DNA from: Flavobacterium sharifuzzamanii | GTDB lineage: Bacteria > Bacteroidota > Bacteroidia > Flavobacteriales > Flavobacteriaceae | Assembly: GCF_003254585.1 (NCBI RefSeq) | Contig: NZ_QJGZ01000040.1 | Location: forward strand, 248,001-312,000 | Length of the DNA stretch: 64,000 nt | Direction of reading: 5' to 3' | Shown here: positions 9,682 through 19,800 of the stretch, piece by piece | How positions within the stretch are numbered: position 1 is the first letter of the stretch | Layout: each line of letters starts with the position of its first letter | The notes under the pieces: model-generated | Told to the model about the DNA's origin: nothing | The model's database searches: none | Seen by the model: only the letters and a program-made list of their open reading frames with translations | Program-made: the position numbers and the translations under genes

Positions 9682-11307
9682 ATGAAAAACAATTACAAAA
9701 GAATGCTGCAGAAATGCATGATTATTTTAGTCTTGGGCGCTTTTAATTTAGCGACAGCCCAGAAAAAAGTGATAGCTTACATTCCGAATTGGATTGATTT
9801 GAATGCTTTTTCAAGCACTGTTCAATACAATAAATTAACGCACATTAATATTGCTTTTGAAAATCCTGACGCCAGCGGATATTTAAGTTTTAATTCAGGA
9901 AGTAATGCGATTATTAATGCGGCTCATGCCCAAAACGTAAAAGTTTTTGTTTCGCTTGGAGGAGGCTCCGTTTCAGAAGGCGGAGCAATTCGAGATAATT
10001 ATTTCAATTTAATTACGCCAGCCAATAGAACGGCTTTTATTCAGAAAATCTATGATTATGTCGTGGCTCATAATTTTGATGGAGTAGATGTTGATCTAGA
10101 AGGTCCAGCAATTAATGGCGATTACGGCGGATTTGTGATTGCTTTGGCTAATAAATTGCATGCCAATGGTAAATTGATTTCAGCAGCGCTTTCGGAAGGA
10201 TATGGTGGTGCCAATGTACCTTCATCTACTTTTGCGGCTTACGACTGGATTAATATTATGGCTTATGATGCAACAGGGCCTTGGGCGCCAAATAGTCCAG
10301 GACAGCATTCTCCTTACAGCATGGCGGTAAATCAGTTTAATTACTGGACAGGAAGAGGATTGCCAGCAAGTAAAGCTATCATCGGACTTCCTTTTTATGG
10401 CTATGGTTTTGGAGCTTCTGCCAATCAAGGAATTTCTTATGCGAATATTGTAGCACAATATCCAGGAGCTGAAAATTTAGATCAGGTTGGAAACACTATT
10501 TATTATAACGGGATTCCGACCATCAAACAAAAAACGACTTTCGCAATTCAGAACGCTGGCGGAGTCATGATTTGGGAATTGTCTCAAGATGCCACAGGAA
10601 CGAAATCTTTGTTAAATGCCATCAATCAGGTAATTACAGGAAGTAATCCTCCGGCAACTGGAACTATAATTCAGGCCGAAAATTATAATGCAATGAGTGG
10701 AGTGCAAACTGAACCTACAACCGATACAGGCGGCGGATTAAATGTTGGATATTGCGATACAGGTGACTGGATGGCATATTATAACATTAATTTTCCAACA
10801 TCTGGAACTTATGTAATCGAATATCGAGTGGCAAGTGCAGTTACAGGCGGAAGATTATCATCTGATTTAAATGCAGGAACGATTCAGCTTGGTGCCATAA
10901 ATGTTCCGAATACAGGTGGATGGCAAAACTGGCAGACGATTTCGCAGACGGTAAATGTAAATGCAGGAACGTATAATTTCGGAATATATGTTCAAAATAC
11001 AGGTTTTAATATCAACTGGTTTAAAATCACTAAATCGGGTTCAACGGCAAAATCTGCTCCTGCAAGTTCAGAACAATCCATTGCAAGTTTAGAAATTTAT
11101 CCGAATCCAACTGAAAGCCAACTTTTCTTTAGCACAGAGGTTTCTGGCGGTAATGTAAATGTCATCAATACAGAAGGTGGCGCAACTGTTTTTTCTCAAA
11201 CTGTAAACAATAACAGCATTGATGTTTCGACTTTAAAAACAGGAATTTATCTAATTTCGGTAGAGAAAAACGGAATAAAGACGGTAAGACGTTTTATTAA
11301 AAAATAA
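9682..11307 (+). CDS. Secreted GH18 chitinase-type enzyme with CBM6 and T9SS tail
   Basis: A signal peptide covers residues 1-27. The GH18 TIM-barrel runs from about 28 to 320 and contains the full DxxDxDxE signature (D133, D136, D138, E140 as proton donor), the SLGGG strand, the MAYD motif and a conserved Trp in GVMIWELSQD. A CBM6 follows (about 335-455), then a T9SS type A tail (about 465-541, IYPNPTESQ to the terminal FIKK). GH18 covers chitinases and endo-beta-N-acetylglucosaminidases. The compact barrel without an obvious insertion, and the glucanase neighbours, favour action on chitin in fungal walls, but this is inference. A strong terminator follows the gene. Confidence 0.87.
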   Translation: MKNNYKRMLQKCMIILVLGAFNLATAQKKVIAYIPNWIDLNAFSSTVQYNKLTHINIAFENPDASGYLSFNSGSNAIINAAHAQNVKVFVSLGGGSVSEGGAIRDNYFNLITPANRTAFIQKIYDYVVAHNFDGVDVDLEGPAINGDYGGFVIALANKLHANGKLISAALSEGYGGANVPSSTFAAYDWINIMAYDATGPWAPNSPGQHSPYSMAVNQFNYWTGRGLPASKAIIGLPFYGYGFGASANQGISYANIVAQYPGAENLDQVGNTIYYNGIPTIKQKTTFAIQNAGGVMIWELSQDATGTKSLLNAINQVITGSNPPATGTIIQAENYNAMSGVQTEPTTDTGGGLNVGYCDTGDWMAYYNINFPTSGTYVIEYRVASAVTGGRLSSDLNAGTIQLGAINVPNTGGWQNWQTISQTVNVNAGTYNFGIYVQNTGFNINWFKITKSGSTAKSAPASSEQSIASLEIYPNPTESQLFFSTEVSGGNVNVINTEGGATVFSQTVNNNSIDVSTLKTGIYLISVEKNGIKTVRRFIKK

Positions 11308-11366
11308 TCATAACCCATTTGCCATAATGGTTTTAGATACATTAAATTTTAGGTTTTAATGTGATG

Positions 11367-11400
11367 AAAAAGGCTGTCTATTTGGACAGCCTTTTCTTTT
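11367..11400 (+). terminator. Rho-independent terminator after GH18
   Basis: AAAGGCTGTC (11369-11378), loop TATTTG, then GACAGCCTTT (11385-11394) followed by TTCTTTT. It closes the glucanase/chitinase group. Confidence 0.85.
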
Positions 11401-11444
11401 GTAACGAAAAGTTCAGCAAAGTTGATTTAGACAGCTTTTTTGTA

Positions 11445-11614
11445 GCGCAGAGTTCACAAAGGTTTACGCAAAGGTCACAGAGTATTTTGAGAAAAACTTT
11501 AGCAATCAAAGTTCACAAAGCTTTAAGTTTAGCTTTGCGAACTTTTTTATATTATAAAAATTAGCTTAGAAAAAACTTCGCGAACTTTGCGTAAACCTTT
11601 GTGCTCTTTGCGTT
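11445..11614. repeat. GCAAAG-type nested inverted repeat
   Basis: This fills most of the 330-base gap between GH18 and the metallophosphoesterase. Outer arms of about 38 bases (11445-11482 and 11576-11614) share ACAAAGGTTTACGCAAAG and its complement. An inner pair, AAAGTTCACAAAGCT (11508-11522) and AGCTTTGCGAACTTT (11531-11545), differs at one position. The same sequence family occurs at 13586-13857. No coding potential is supported. Confidence 0.75.
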
Positions 11615-11637
11615 AAAAAAACATCCCTTACAATAAA

Positions 11638-13569
11638 TCACTTCAAACTCTTAATCGCACCATTTTTCAAATCAACTGTAAAATGGTCTGCAGGAACTTC
11701 ATGCATGAATTTATTGAAGATGATCAGGAATAATTTCATCTGTTTCTGCAACGGATTGTCTTTTGAAAGATCAGCTTTAGAACCTTCTAAAAATAAATTT
11801 GACAAAACTTTGTATTCTTTTGCTCTTTGAGTTCCAACATCGGCAAGAGCCAATTCATCGGCACTTCTGAAACGATAAAAATCTACTAGAAGATCATAAC
11901 CTGTCCAATTGAAGTTTTCTTTTTTGAGATTATTTTGAGCTAGGATTTTTTCTGATTTCGCTTCAGCATCATTCCATTCTTTTTGAAACTGTTCTTTATT
12001 TTTTAGTATGAAATCAAAATCTTTATCAGATTGCATATTAGCTAAAACCAATAAATCTTTTGCAGCAACATTCAATATAAAATCTTTGAAAGCAGAAGGC
12101 CAATCGTCTTTTAGGAAACGAAGACGAACTAATTCTTTTAAATGAAAATCGGTAAAATCATGATAGTTTTTTGTTTTTAAGATGTCAATATTCCAAATGT
12201 CTTGGGCGTTCTGACTTTCTAAGAACTGATATTCCATTTTATACAAATCAAAAAGTTCGTCGTATCTCGAAACATCATCAATAGTAATGGTTTGAATATC
12301 TACAAGATTATCCTTTTTGAAAGTCAATAATTTGTATGCGGGAATATAAGCCGCAAGCGATGGTGTTTGAATATTAACCAAAGTATTTCCTTTTGCAGAA
12401 GTTCTCACGCCCGTATCGTTGATATGCATATGTCCGCCAAAATGAATCTTTAATCCTGCATCTGCAAATATTTGTGCTACTTCTTCGACAGGAACTCGGT
12501 TTAATTGCCATTTGTTCGGTCCAAGCAATTCTTTAATTTCCGCGGAAGCGTCATCATTAAAATCAATCATAGGAAAATGACTGAAAGCAATTAATGTTTT
12601 TCCTTGTTTTTTGGCTTCCGCCGAAATGGTTTCAACCCATTTAATTAAATGTTTTTTATTCGTAAGCACATTATTATATCCTGTGCTGGCTTCGCTGTAA
12701 TTCTTAGAATCTTTTTCTGCGGAAGCATTTTTCTTTGGTATATAAACATTTCCATCAATAGCCATTAGCCAAAGTCCGTCAATAGGTTCTACGACATAAC
12801 TAACATCTGGAACTTCATAACCTGGCGCTACTTCGTATACGCGATTTTCCAATTTGGCACTTTCTAAAGCTTTTTCGAATGTATAATTTTCGCTTGAATA
12901 AGTAGAAAATGGAGTTGCCCAGAATTTATATTTTTTATTTGGATGAAAACCAAAATTCTGAAGCTGATCTGTAATTCCTAAATAACCCATTTTAGCAATG
13001 TCGGCGGTAACAACTACTGGCTGTTCGATGTTTAGATTTGGCTTATAAATACCTTCTTTGCTATAAATGGGTTGACTTTTACCTTCTTTTCCTAAGAAAT
13101 CTTCTTTTCCAGATTCTTGCGCAAACGGCCCAACCGGATCGTGATTTCCTGTGGTTATGAAGAATTCTATTCCGTATTTTTTGGTGTATTGTTCTAATAT
13201 TTTGGCTAAACCGCGAACATGTATTGGTTGGCCATCGTCTGTATAGTCTCCAGGAAGAGCTACATATTTGATTTTTCGCTTTGCGATATCTTCTAGAGTG
13301 GCAATAAAAGCAAAGTAGTTTTCATTGAAAATGCGCGTAGAATGAAGCTGAGAGGACATGGTTCGCACCAAAACATATTCTCCCGTTTTCGGATTCAAAA
13401 CGCCTTTATAATCTGAATCTGAAAACTGGCCGAATAAGTCCTGTAAATGCACATCTGATAAAAATGCGATTTGTGTTCCGTTGAGGTTTTTTACTTTTTG
13501 TGCTGATGCTACGTTATTGAAAAAAACTAGGAGCGTGATTATGTATACTATTGTAAATCTTGAATTCAT
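11638..13569 (-). CDS. Secreted calcineurin-like metallophosphoesterase
   Basis: A signal peptide (about 1-24) precedes a calcineurin-like phosphoesterase domain with all expected metal-binding motifs: D39-x-H41 in SDVHLQD, GDYTDDG (D108), GNHD (N142, H143), the HFPM histidine and GGHMH near residue 380. A helical extension of about 210 residues makes the 643-residue protein longer than simple cyclic-nucleotide phosphodiesterases and closer to acid-sphingomyelinase-like phosphodiesterases. Export implies hydrolysis of an extracellular or periplasmic phosphodiester or phosphomonoester. It is followed on the same strand, upstream, by a phospholipase C, which suggests phospholipid or organophosphate use. 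Substrate cannot be fixed from sequence. Confidence 0.8.
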   Translation of the reverse strand: MNSRFTIVYIITLLVFFNNVASAQKVKNLNGTQIAFLSDVHLQDLFGQFSDSDYKGVLNPKTGEYVLVRTMSSQLHSTRIFNENYFAFIATLEDIAKRKIKYVALPGDYTDDGQPIHVRGLAKILEQYTKKYGIEFFITTGNHDPVGPFAQESGKEDFLGKEGKSQPIYSKEGIYKPNLNIEQPVVVTADIAKMGYLGITDQLQNFGFHPNKKYKFWATPFSTYSSENYTFEKALESAKLENRVYEVAPGYEVPDVSYVVEPIDGLWLMAIDGNVYIPKKNASAEKDSKNYSEASTGYNNVLTNKKHLIKWVETISAEAKKQGKTLIAFSHFPMIDFNDDASAEIKELLGPNKWQLNRVPVEEVAQIFADAGLKIHFGGHMHINDTGVRTSAKGNTLVNIQTPSLAAYIPAYKLLTFKKDNLVDIQTITIDDVSRYDELFDLYKMEYQFLESQNAQDIWNIDILKTKNYHDFTDFHLKELVRLRFLKDDWPSAFKDFILNVAAKDLLVLANMQSDKDFDFILKNKEQFQKEWNDAEAKSEKILAQNNLKKENFNWTGYDLLVDFYRFRSADELALADVGTQRAKEYKVLSNLFLEGSKADLSKDNPLQKQMKLFLIIFNKFMHEVPADHFTVDLKNGAIKSLK

Positions 13570-13585
13570 AGGTTTTGTTTTTTTT

Positions 13586-13857
13586 ACCGCAAAGAGCGCA
13601 AAGAGTTACGCAAAGTTCGCTAAGATTTTTGAGCATGATTTATAAAATAAATAAGGTCGCAAAGCTTTGTGGATTTTGAGTTTTTTTTAAAGGATAATTA
13701 TCAAATCTAGTTTTAATATAGCCCGCGGTTTTAACCGCGGGAACACAAGGTATATCGTCTCTCTGAGCGTTCCCGCGGTTGAAACCGCGGGCTATATTTA
13801 CAAACTACATACATAAAGCTTTGCGAACTTTGCGTAACTCTTTGCGCTCTTTGCGGT
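13586..13857. repeat. Nested REP-like inverted-repeat element
   Basis: Fills most of the 364-base gap between the phosphoesterase and phospholipase genes. Outer arms of 39 bases at 13586-13624 and 13819-13857 are almost exact complements of the GCAAAG type. Inside sits a second inverted pair, 13715-13744 and 13769-13799, and each of its arms is itself a palindrome (CCCGCGGTT-TT-AACCGCGGG). The high GC of this inner part contrasts sharply with the surroundings. The pattern resembles REP/BIME elements mobilised by RAYT transposases; no RAYT gene is in the window. Confidence 0.8.
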
Positions 13858-13878
13858 TAAAATTATTATTATTTCAAT

Positions 13879-13926
13879 TTTCAGGTTTCCCGTTCCAGCG
13901 ATAACTTGAAACTTGAAACCTGAAAC
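13879..13926. repeat. Short inverted repeat, GAAACCTGAAAC family
   Basis: TTTCAGGTTTC (13879-13889) pairs with GAAACCTGAAA (13915-13925) just downstream of the phospholipase stop codon. A longer member of the same family lies at 30804-30872. It may help terminate the leftward phospholipase transcript. Confidence 0.5.
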
Positions 13927-13933
13927 AAAAAAA

Positions 13934-14992
13934 CTATTTTCCAGTCACAGGATTATTTCTAACATAACTTCCATCATCGTATTTAATCTGATAAGGAGAA
14001 TTAAAGAACGTACTTGGCAGATAATAATCGGTGGTGATGATTTGTGCGCCCGATTTTTTAGCAGCTTCAAAATGCGAATAATCATTAGCACGTGCTTCTT
14101 TGGTATCAGAATCTGCTCTTGTTCTTATTAAATATCCTTTTTTAACTAAATCTTCAATCTGTAGATCTTCAGAATTATTTCTGAATAATGCTGCGGCTTC
14201 TGGTTTTCCGGGTTCAGCGTTAATGAAAACGGCGCGTCCCTTAAGGGACGGATGATTCAATGCGTACAAATCTCTTTTTGCGCCGTTATTATCTAATAAG
14301 AATAAAAATCGTCCTTTTGCTTCTTTTAATGTTGGCCAGTTGTCATGCAAAACAGCTTCTTCGAGTGTTTTGTATTTTCCTCGCACCATATCTGGTGTAA
14401 TCAGTTTGTCCTTTCCTAATTCTTTGCGGATTACTTTGTCCATTTCGTCAAAAACTGCTGGGGTGAAATCTTCTGGTTTTGTTCCGAAGAAATTGGCATC
14501 GCCGTCTTTTGGTTCTAAAGTGATAAAAACCGGAACGTGATTTGGATTGGCATCTGACCATTTTTTCAATTCCTGAAGACAGATTTCAAAAGTATAGCAA
14601 GAAGTTCTAAAATCGATATCTGGCATATGGAAAACCTTAAAACCTGGTTTTTTCATTAATCCCTCTGGATCGTAAGCTTCTTCAGATTTTGCAATATCTA
14701 AACCTTTCGGATGCGCATATTTTCCGCCTTTCGCGTCAGCAAAAATATCTATTTCCAGATTGCGCAAACCTTTGTTTAATTGATCTGTAATACTGATGTG
14801 AGTGTATTGCAAACCTTTAAGCGAACGAGAAGTGTCTCGTGCCTGAATGGTATTGTATAAGTCCGTTTCGATCGCATGACGATAACTGTTATGCGACCCG
14901 ATAACCTGAAGCTGGTTTATTTTCAGATTGTCGTTCTGAGCCTGAGCACTTAAAGCTCCTGCTAATAATAAAGTGAACAAAAATGGTTTCAT
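13934..14992 (-). CDS. Secreted Ca-dependent phosphoinositide-type phospholipase C
   Basis: A signal peptide (about 1-19) is followed by a PLC-like phosphodiesterase barrel. The opening motif QVIGSHNSYRH places the first catalytic histidine at H34. RNLEIDIFAD supplies acidic ligands, VFHMPDIDF the second histidine, and VFITLEPKDG a further acidic strand. The arrangement matches the bacterial Ca2+-dependent phosphoinositide phospholipase C family. At 352 residues it is a normal length. It would cut phosphodiesters outside the cytoplasm. It is read away from the sigma/SusCD locus, and the 265-base gap to the sigma gene shows no clear consensus promoter. With the downstream metallophosphoesterase it may form a phospholipid head-group release pathway. 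Confidence 0.8.
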   Translation of the reverse strand: MKPFLFTLLLAGALSAQAQNDNLKINQLQVIGSHNSYRHAIETDLYNTIQARDTSRSLKGLQYTHISITDQLNKGLRNLEIDIFADAKGGKYAHPKGLDIAKSEEAYDPEGLMKKPGFKVFHMPDIDFRTSCYTFEICLQELKKWSDANPNHVPVFITLEPKDGDANFFGTKPEDFTPAVFDEMDKVIRKELGKDKLITPDMVRGKYKTLEEAVLHDNWPTLKEAKGRFLFLLDNNGAKRDLYALNHPSLKGRAVFINAEPGKPEAAALFRNNSEDLQIEDLVKKGYLIRTRADSDTKEARANDYSHFEAAKKSGAQIITTDYYLPSTFFNSPYQIKYDDGSYVRNNPVTGK

Positions 14993-15257
14993 AATTCTAA
15001 AATGTAATTGATACTGTTGACTGGGGACGCATCAAAAGAAAATTGCATTTTTTGAAAGTAACTAAATTAAAGTCTACCGCTCGTTTTTATGTTAGATTAA
15101 AAAAAAGAAATCGCAAAGACATTCCTCTTTTGTCCATAAAAAAGTAGTATTAATACAACAAACGTGTTTATTTATTAATTTAAAGATAACCTTGACGCAA
15201 AAAGCATTGGGTTTTCATTTTATTATTTTACGATATTAAAAAGCCTGTAATTACAAT

Positions 15258-15782
15258 ATGAATAATCCTGAAATTTTTGAACAAACGTATAATCAATATT
15301 GGAAAAAGCTTAATGCGTTTTCTTATACGATGACTCAGGATAAAGACTTGGCACAGAACATCGTTCAGGATGTTTTTGTGGATCTATGGGAAAGAAAAGA
15401 AGAACTGAATATTAATGCGATTGAACCTTTTTTGTTTCGCGCCGTAAAAAATCAGGTTTTCAAACATTATCAGAACAATCGTTTTGATAAGACGATTTTA
15501 GAAGAAAAATTCGAAGACTACATTATAGATAATTTTTCGACTATCGATCCAGAAGTGATGGATCTGCTTTATTCTCTATTAGACAAACTTCCAGAGAAAA
15601 GAAAAGAAGTTTTGCTGATGTATAAATTTCAAGACATGACAATCGATCAGATTGCAGAAGAGCTTGGAATTTCGAAGCAAACCGTAAAAAATCAGATTTC
15701 ATCGGCGGTAAAACAACTTCGCGAAGGCTTAAAAGACTTGGCTTGGCTAGCTCCATTCATTATTTTTAATCATAAATTTTAA
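15258..15782 (+). CDS. ECF RNA polymerase sigma factor
   Basis: A 174-residue sigma-70 family protein of the extracytoplasmic-function type. Region 2 shows DLAQNIVQDVFVDLWERKEEL, and region 4 contains LPEKRKEVLLMYKFQDMT followed by the helix-turn-helix IAEELGISKQTVKNQ. In Bacteroidota this class is typically encoded beside a FecR anti-sigma factor and a SusC-type transporter with an STN domain, exactly as here. It should direct transcription of the uptake genes downstream when the transporter signals substrate. The FecR gene starts 84 bases after its stop codon. Confidence 0.9.
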   Translation: MNNPEIFEQTYNQYWKKLNAFSYTMTQDKDLAQNIVQDVFVDLWERKEELNINAIEPFLFRAVKNQVFKHYQNNRFDKTILEEKFEDYIIDNFSTIDPEVMDLLYSLLDKLPEKRKEVLLMYKFQDMTIDQIAEELGISKQTVKNQISSAVKQLREGLKDLAWLAPFIIFNHKF

Positions 15783-15866
15783 AATAACTTTCGCTTGATG
15801 TTTTCATAATATTTGGCGATAGTACGATTTCGAGATTCTGGTACTTATTCATAACAATAAGTATTT

Positions 15867-16790
15867 ATGATAAAAAGAATCAAACATAGTTTAGAGTATT
15901 TGCTGGATAAAAGTTCAAGAGGAAAAACTTCATCGGCAGAAGAAAATTTATTACATGATTTTGCTTTCAGCGAATATCAAAAATCAGAATGGGATAATGA
16001 TCTTATGGGAAATCCAGAAATCGAATCTCAGAATATGTACGATGAAATTCAGTTAAGAATTGGAAAGAAGAAATCTTTCCGTCCTTATTTAAAATATATA
16101 GCTGCTGCCAGCATTCTTTTTCTGCTTGGTTTAGGATTTTTCTTGAGACCAAATGTTTTAAACCAAAAACAAATCACATTTAAAACGTCATCGATTCCCA
16201 AATCTATCCAATTAAGTGACGGTTCGAAAATTTATCTGGCAGCAAACTCATCATTTCAGTATCCTGAAAAATTTGAAGGCGATCAGAGAACGGTTTCTTT
16301 AGTAAAAGGAAATGCGTTTTTTGAAGTTGCCAAAGACAAAAAGCATCCATTTATTATTCATTCTGGCGAAATTCAAACCAGAGTTGTGGGAACTTCATTT
16401 CACATTCAATTATCAAAATTAAACTGTAAAGTAATTGTAGTAACAGGAAAAGTAAATGTGTCTGGAAAAGGGCAAAGCGTTGATTTAGTACCGAATCAGG
16501 AAGCTTTGTTTGAAGGTCAAAAATTAACCAAACAATTGGCTGACAAAGCATTTTTGGTGAATTGGTACAATGAAGATGTTACGTTAGATCAAACGACTTT
16601 AAAACAAGTAATCACCATTTTACAATATAAATACGGAGTTTCATTTGAGTATAACAATAAACACGTATTAGCAATGCCGTTAACGGTATTCATTAAGAAG
16701 GACGCGACATTAGAAAATGTTTTGGAACAAATAAATTATATCACAAACCTAAAATTCAAAGTCTATGGCGAAATAGTAAAAGTGGATTAA
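15867..16790 (+). CDS. FecR-type anti-sigma factor
   Basis: A 307-residue protein with a cytoplasmic N-terminal segment, a single membrane helix at about 76-93, and a periplasmic FecR domain from about 105 to 205 (IPKSIQLSDGSKIYLAANSS, VVGTSFHI, VTGKVNV). The C-terminal segment (about 235-307) is the DUF4974-type fold often following FecR and resembles an STN domain. It would hold the adjacent ECF sigma factor inactive until contacted by the STN domain of the SusC protein encoded next. Length and organisation are normal for the family. Confidence 0.9.
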   Translation: MIKRIKHSLEYLLDKSSRGKTSSAEENLLHDFAFSEYQKSEWDNDLMGNPEIESQNMYDEIQLRIGKKKSFRPYLKYIAAASILFLLGLGFFLRPNVLNQKQITFKTSSIPKSIQLSDGSKIYLAANSSFQYPEKFEGDQRTVSLVKGNAFFEVAKDKKHPFIIHSGEIQTRVVGTSFHIQLSKLNCKVIVVTGKVNVSGKGQSVDLVPNQEALFEGQKLTKQLADKAFLVNWYNEDVTLDQTTLKQVITILQYKYGVSFEYNNKHVLAMPLTVFIKKDATLENVLEQINYITNLKFKVYGEIVKVD

Positions 16791-16801
16791 AAACAAAAAA
16801 A

Positions 16802-16821
16802 GCAGTTGCGGGAACAACTGC
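16802..16821 (+). terminator. Small hairpin between FecR and SusC genes
   Basis: GCAGTTG (16802-16808), loop CGGGAA, CAACTGC (16815-16821). There is no T-run afterwards, so it is more likely an attenuating or mRNA-processing hairpin that sets regulator and transporter levels apart than a full terminator. Confidence 0.4.
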
Positions 16822-16861
16822 CATTAATAAATTAAGCATCGTAAAAACAATTACTTAAATC

Positions 16862-19800
16862 ATGTATTTTAAACCTTCTTATTTAAATCTAAAGAGTTTT
16901 GTCTTTTTAGTCCTAGCTTTACTTGCCTTTCAGAGCGGTTATAGTAAAACTTTATTAAAAGAGTCAAAAGTAGCAAATAAAATAGAAAAAGCTACCCTTG
17001 TTTCTATTTTTTCAAAATTAACACAGCAAACCGACTACAAGTTCAGTTATGGACAAGCTGTAATTGCTGACAATACAGCTTATACAGTAAATTATAGCAA
17101 TGAGTCTATTACGGCGATTTTGAATGATCTTTCTAAGAAAGCCAATTTCAATTATAATATTAACGGAAAACTAGTTTTAATTCAAAAAACAGCTGTGCCA
17201 AAAGCGGTAAACTCAAAAGCTGTTGACAGAATTAAAGTAAAAGGAAAAGTAGTTGATGAAAATAAACTGCCGATTCCTGGAGCAACAATTACAGAAACAA
17301 GTTCGTCAAATTCAACGGTAACTAATTTCGATGGAGAATTTGAAATTACAGTTGGAGAAGGGAAAACCATTGATATTTCTTATATGGGTTATAAAACTAA
17401 AACAGTTGCTGTACAAACTGGTTTTATGACGATTCAATTAGATCCAAATACAGCTGAATTAAGTGAAGTTTTGGTTGTAGGTTACGGAAAACAATCTAAA
17501 AAAGACGTTACTGGTGCGGTTACGCAATTGGAAGCTGCGAACTTCAAACAAGGTGTAAATGTTTCTGTAGATAATTTAATGCAAGGAAAAGTTGCTGGTG
17601 TGCGTGTTGTAAATACAAGCGGTGAACCAGGAGCGGGAGTAAATGTAACAATTCGTGGAGTTGGATCTATCAGAAGCGGAAGTACGCCTTTGTTTGTTGT
17701 AGATGGTGTGCCTTTGTCAAATGACGATGTGAGTCCATCGGGAAGTAATGTTGGTTTTGGAACTTCATCGGCTAAAAATCCATTGAACTTTTTGAATACA
17801 AGCGATATCGAATCGATTACGGTTTTGAAAGATGCATCGGCTTCTGCAATTTATGGAGCGAGAGGATCTAACGGAGTAGTTTTGGTAACAACTAAAAAAG
17901 GTTCTAAAGGTGAAGGAACATTAACTTTTGATACTTATACAGGAGTGGCAACTGTGGCTAACAAACTTGATGTTTTAAGTGCTGGCGAATACAGAAATGC
18001 AATTAAAGACAAAGCATTTGATCACGGAGGAAATACAGATTGGCAAGATGTAATTTACAGAACAGCCATTACGACAAACAATTCGCTATCTTTTTCTAAA
18101 CAGACGGATTCTGGAAACTATTATGCTTCGATTGCTCAAATGGATCAGGAAGGAGTTGTTCGCAACAGTAATTTCAAACGTCTTTCTGGAAGAATTAATG
18201 CTGCTGAATCGTTTTTAGACAACAAACGTTTGAAAGTGAAAATGAATCTTACGGCAAGTGAAACTAAAGATGACGGAGTTCCAACAAGTGATGACGGTGG
18301 TTCAAACGGACAATTGATTGTACATACATTGATGGCAAATCCAACGCGTTCTGTTTTTGATGCAAACGGAAATTACACCAATTTCAATATGAATGCGCAT
18401 TACAATCCAGCGTATTTGTTGAGCATTTACCAAGATCAAACTAGAACGTTGAGAGTTTTAGGAAACTTAGAAGCTTCTCTTAGAATTATTGACGGATTAG
18501 AATACAAATTAAATATTGGTGTGGATCGTTCGATGGCGGAGAGAAATACGACTATTTTTCCAAATTTGACAGATTTGAATCCAAAAGGGAAGTATGTTCA
18601 GAATAATTTAGATTCTAAAAACTCTTTGGTGGAGCATTATCTGACTTACAATTTGAATTTGAATAAGCATAAAATTGAAGCCTTGGGTGGTTTCTCATAC
18701 CAAAAATTTGAAAGATCAGGAACAAGTTTCAGTATTGACGGGATTTCAAACCAAGGTGAAGGTGTTCCTCCTTCAATAAATCCAGGATTTAAAGGTACTC
18801 AATCTGGAACAACAGGTTATGCACAAGAAAACGAATTGCAGTCTTATTTTGGAAGGTTGAATTATAGTTTCGATAATAGATATCTTCTAACAGCTTCTAT
18901 GAGAGGTGACGGGTCTACGCGTTTTGGTAAAAACAATAAATACGGTTATTTCCCATCATTTGCTTTAGGGTGGAACATTGCTAACGAAAGTTTCTTTAAA
19001 GATTCTTCGACATTAAACAATCTAAAACTAAGAGCAAGCTGGGGACAAACAGGAAACCAAGAAGTTGAAAATAAAATTACACAGGCAAGTTACTCATTGT
19101 CTGGAGCTGATGGATATTATTTATACGACGATTTAAATTTAGTAAACGGAGTTTCTGTAAATAGAACACCAAATCCTGATTTGAAATGGGAAGTTGTAAC
19201 ACAATATAACGTAGGTTTAGATTTCAATTTATGGAATGACAAATTGTACGGAACATTAGACTATTTCAATAAAACAACTACAGATGCTATTTTGAATGTT
19301 CCTTCTCAAGCTTTGAGTCCAACAACTACAATCTGGACCAATATTGATGGTAAAATTATCAATAAAGGTATCGAGTTTATGTTAGGTTCTAAGATAGTGG
19401 ATACTAAAGATTTTTCTTGGAATATTGATATGAATGGAGCAACCTTACATAACAAAATTGAAGATTTACCAGTTTCAGAAATCTTAACAGGAACAATTTC
19501 TGGACCTGGACAATCTGGTGTAAATGCAAATATCTATAAAAGCGGATATGCTGCTGGATCATTCTATTTATTGCAACATATTGGTTTTGATGCCAATGGA
19601 GCAAATATCTTTAAAGATCAAAACGGAGACGGTAAAATTGACAATAGTGACAGAATTATTATTGAAGGAGCTTTACCAACTTTCTATTACGGATTTAATA
19701 GTGATATGAGATATAAAAACTTTACATTCTCATTTTCTATCATCGGACAAACAGGAGGTTATTTATTGAATAATACAGGTTTGAATGCATTAAACATAAA

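Noticed and set aside
11361..11564. Open frame of 67 codons after GH18
   Set aside because: It starts inside the GH18 terminator and runs through the inverted repeat, so it is not a plausible gene.
13586..13857. Possible insertion sequence
   Set aside because: Inverted arms are present but there is no transposase frame between them and no target-site duplication was recognised.
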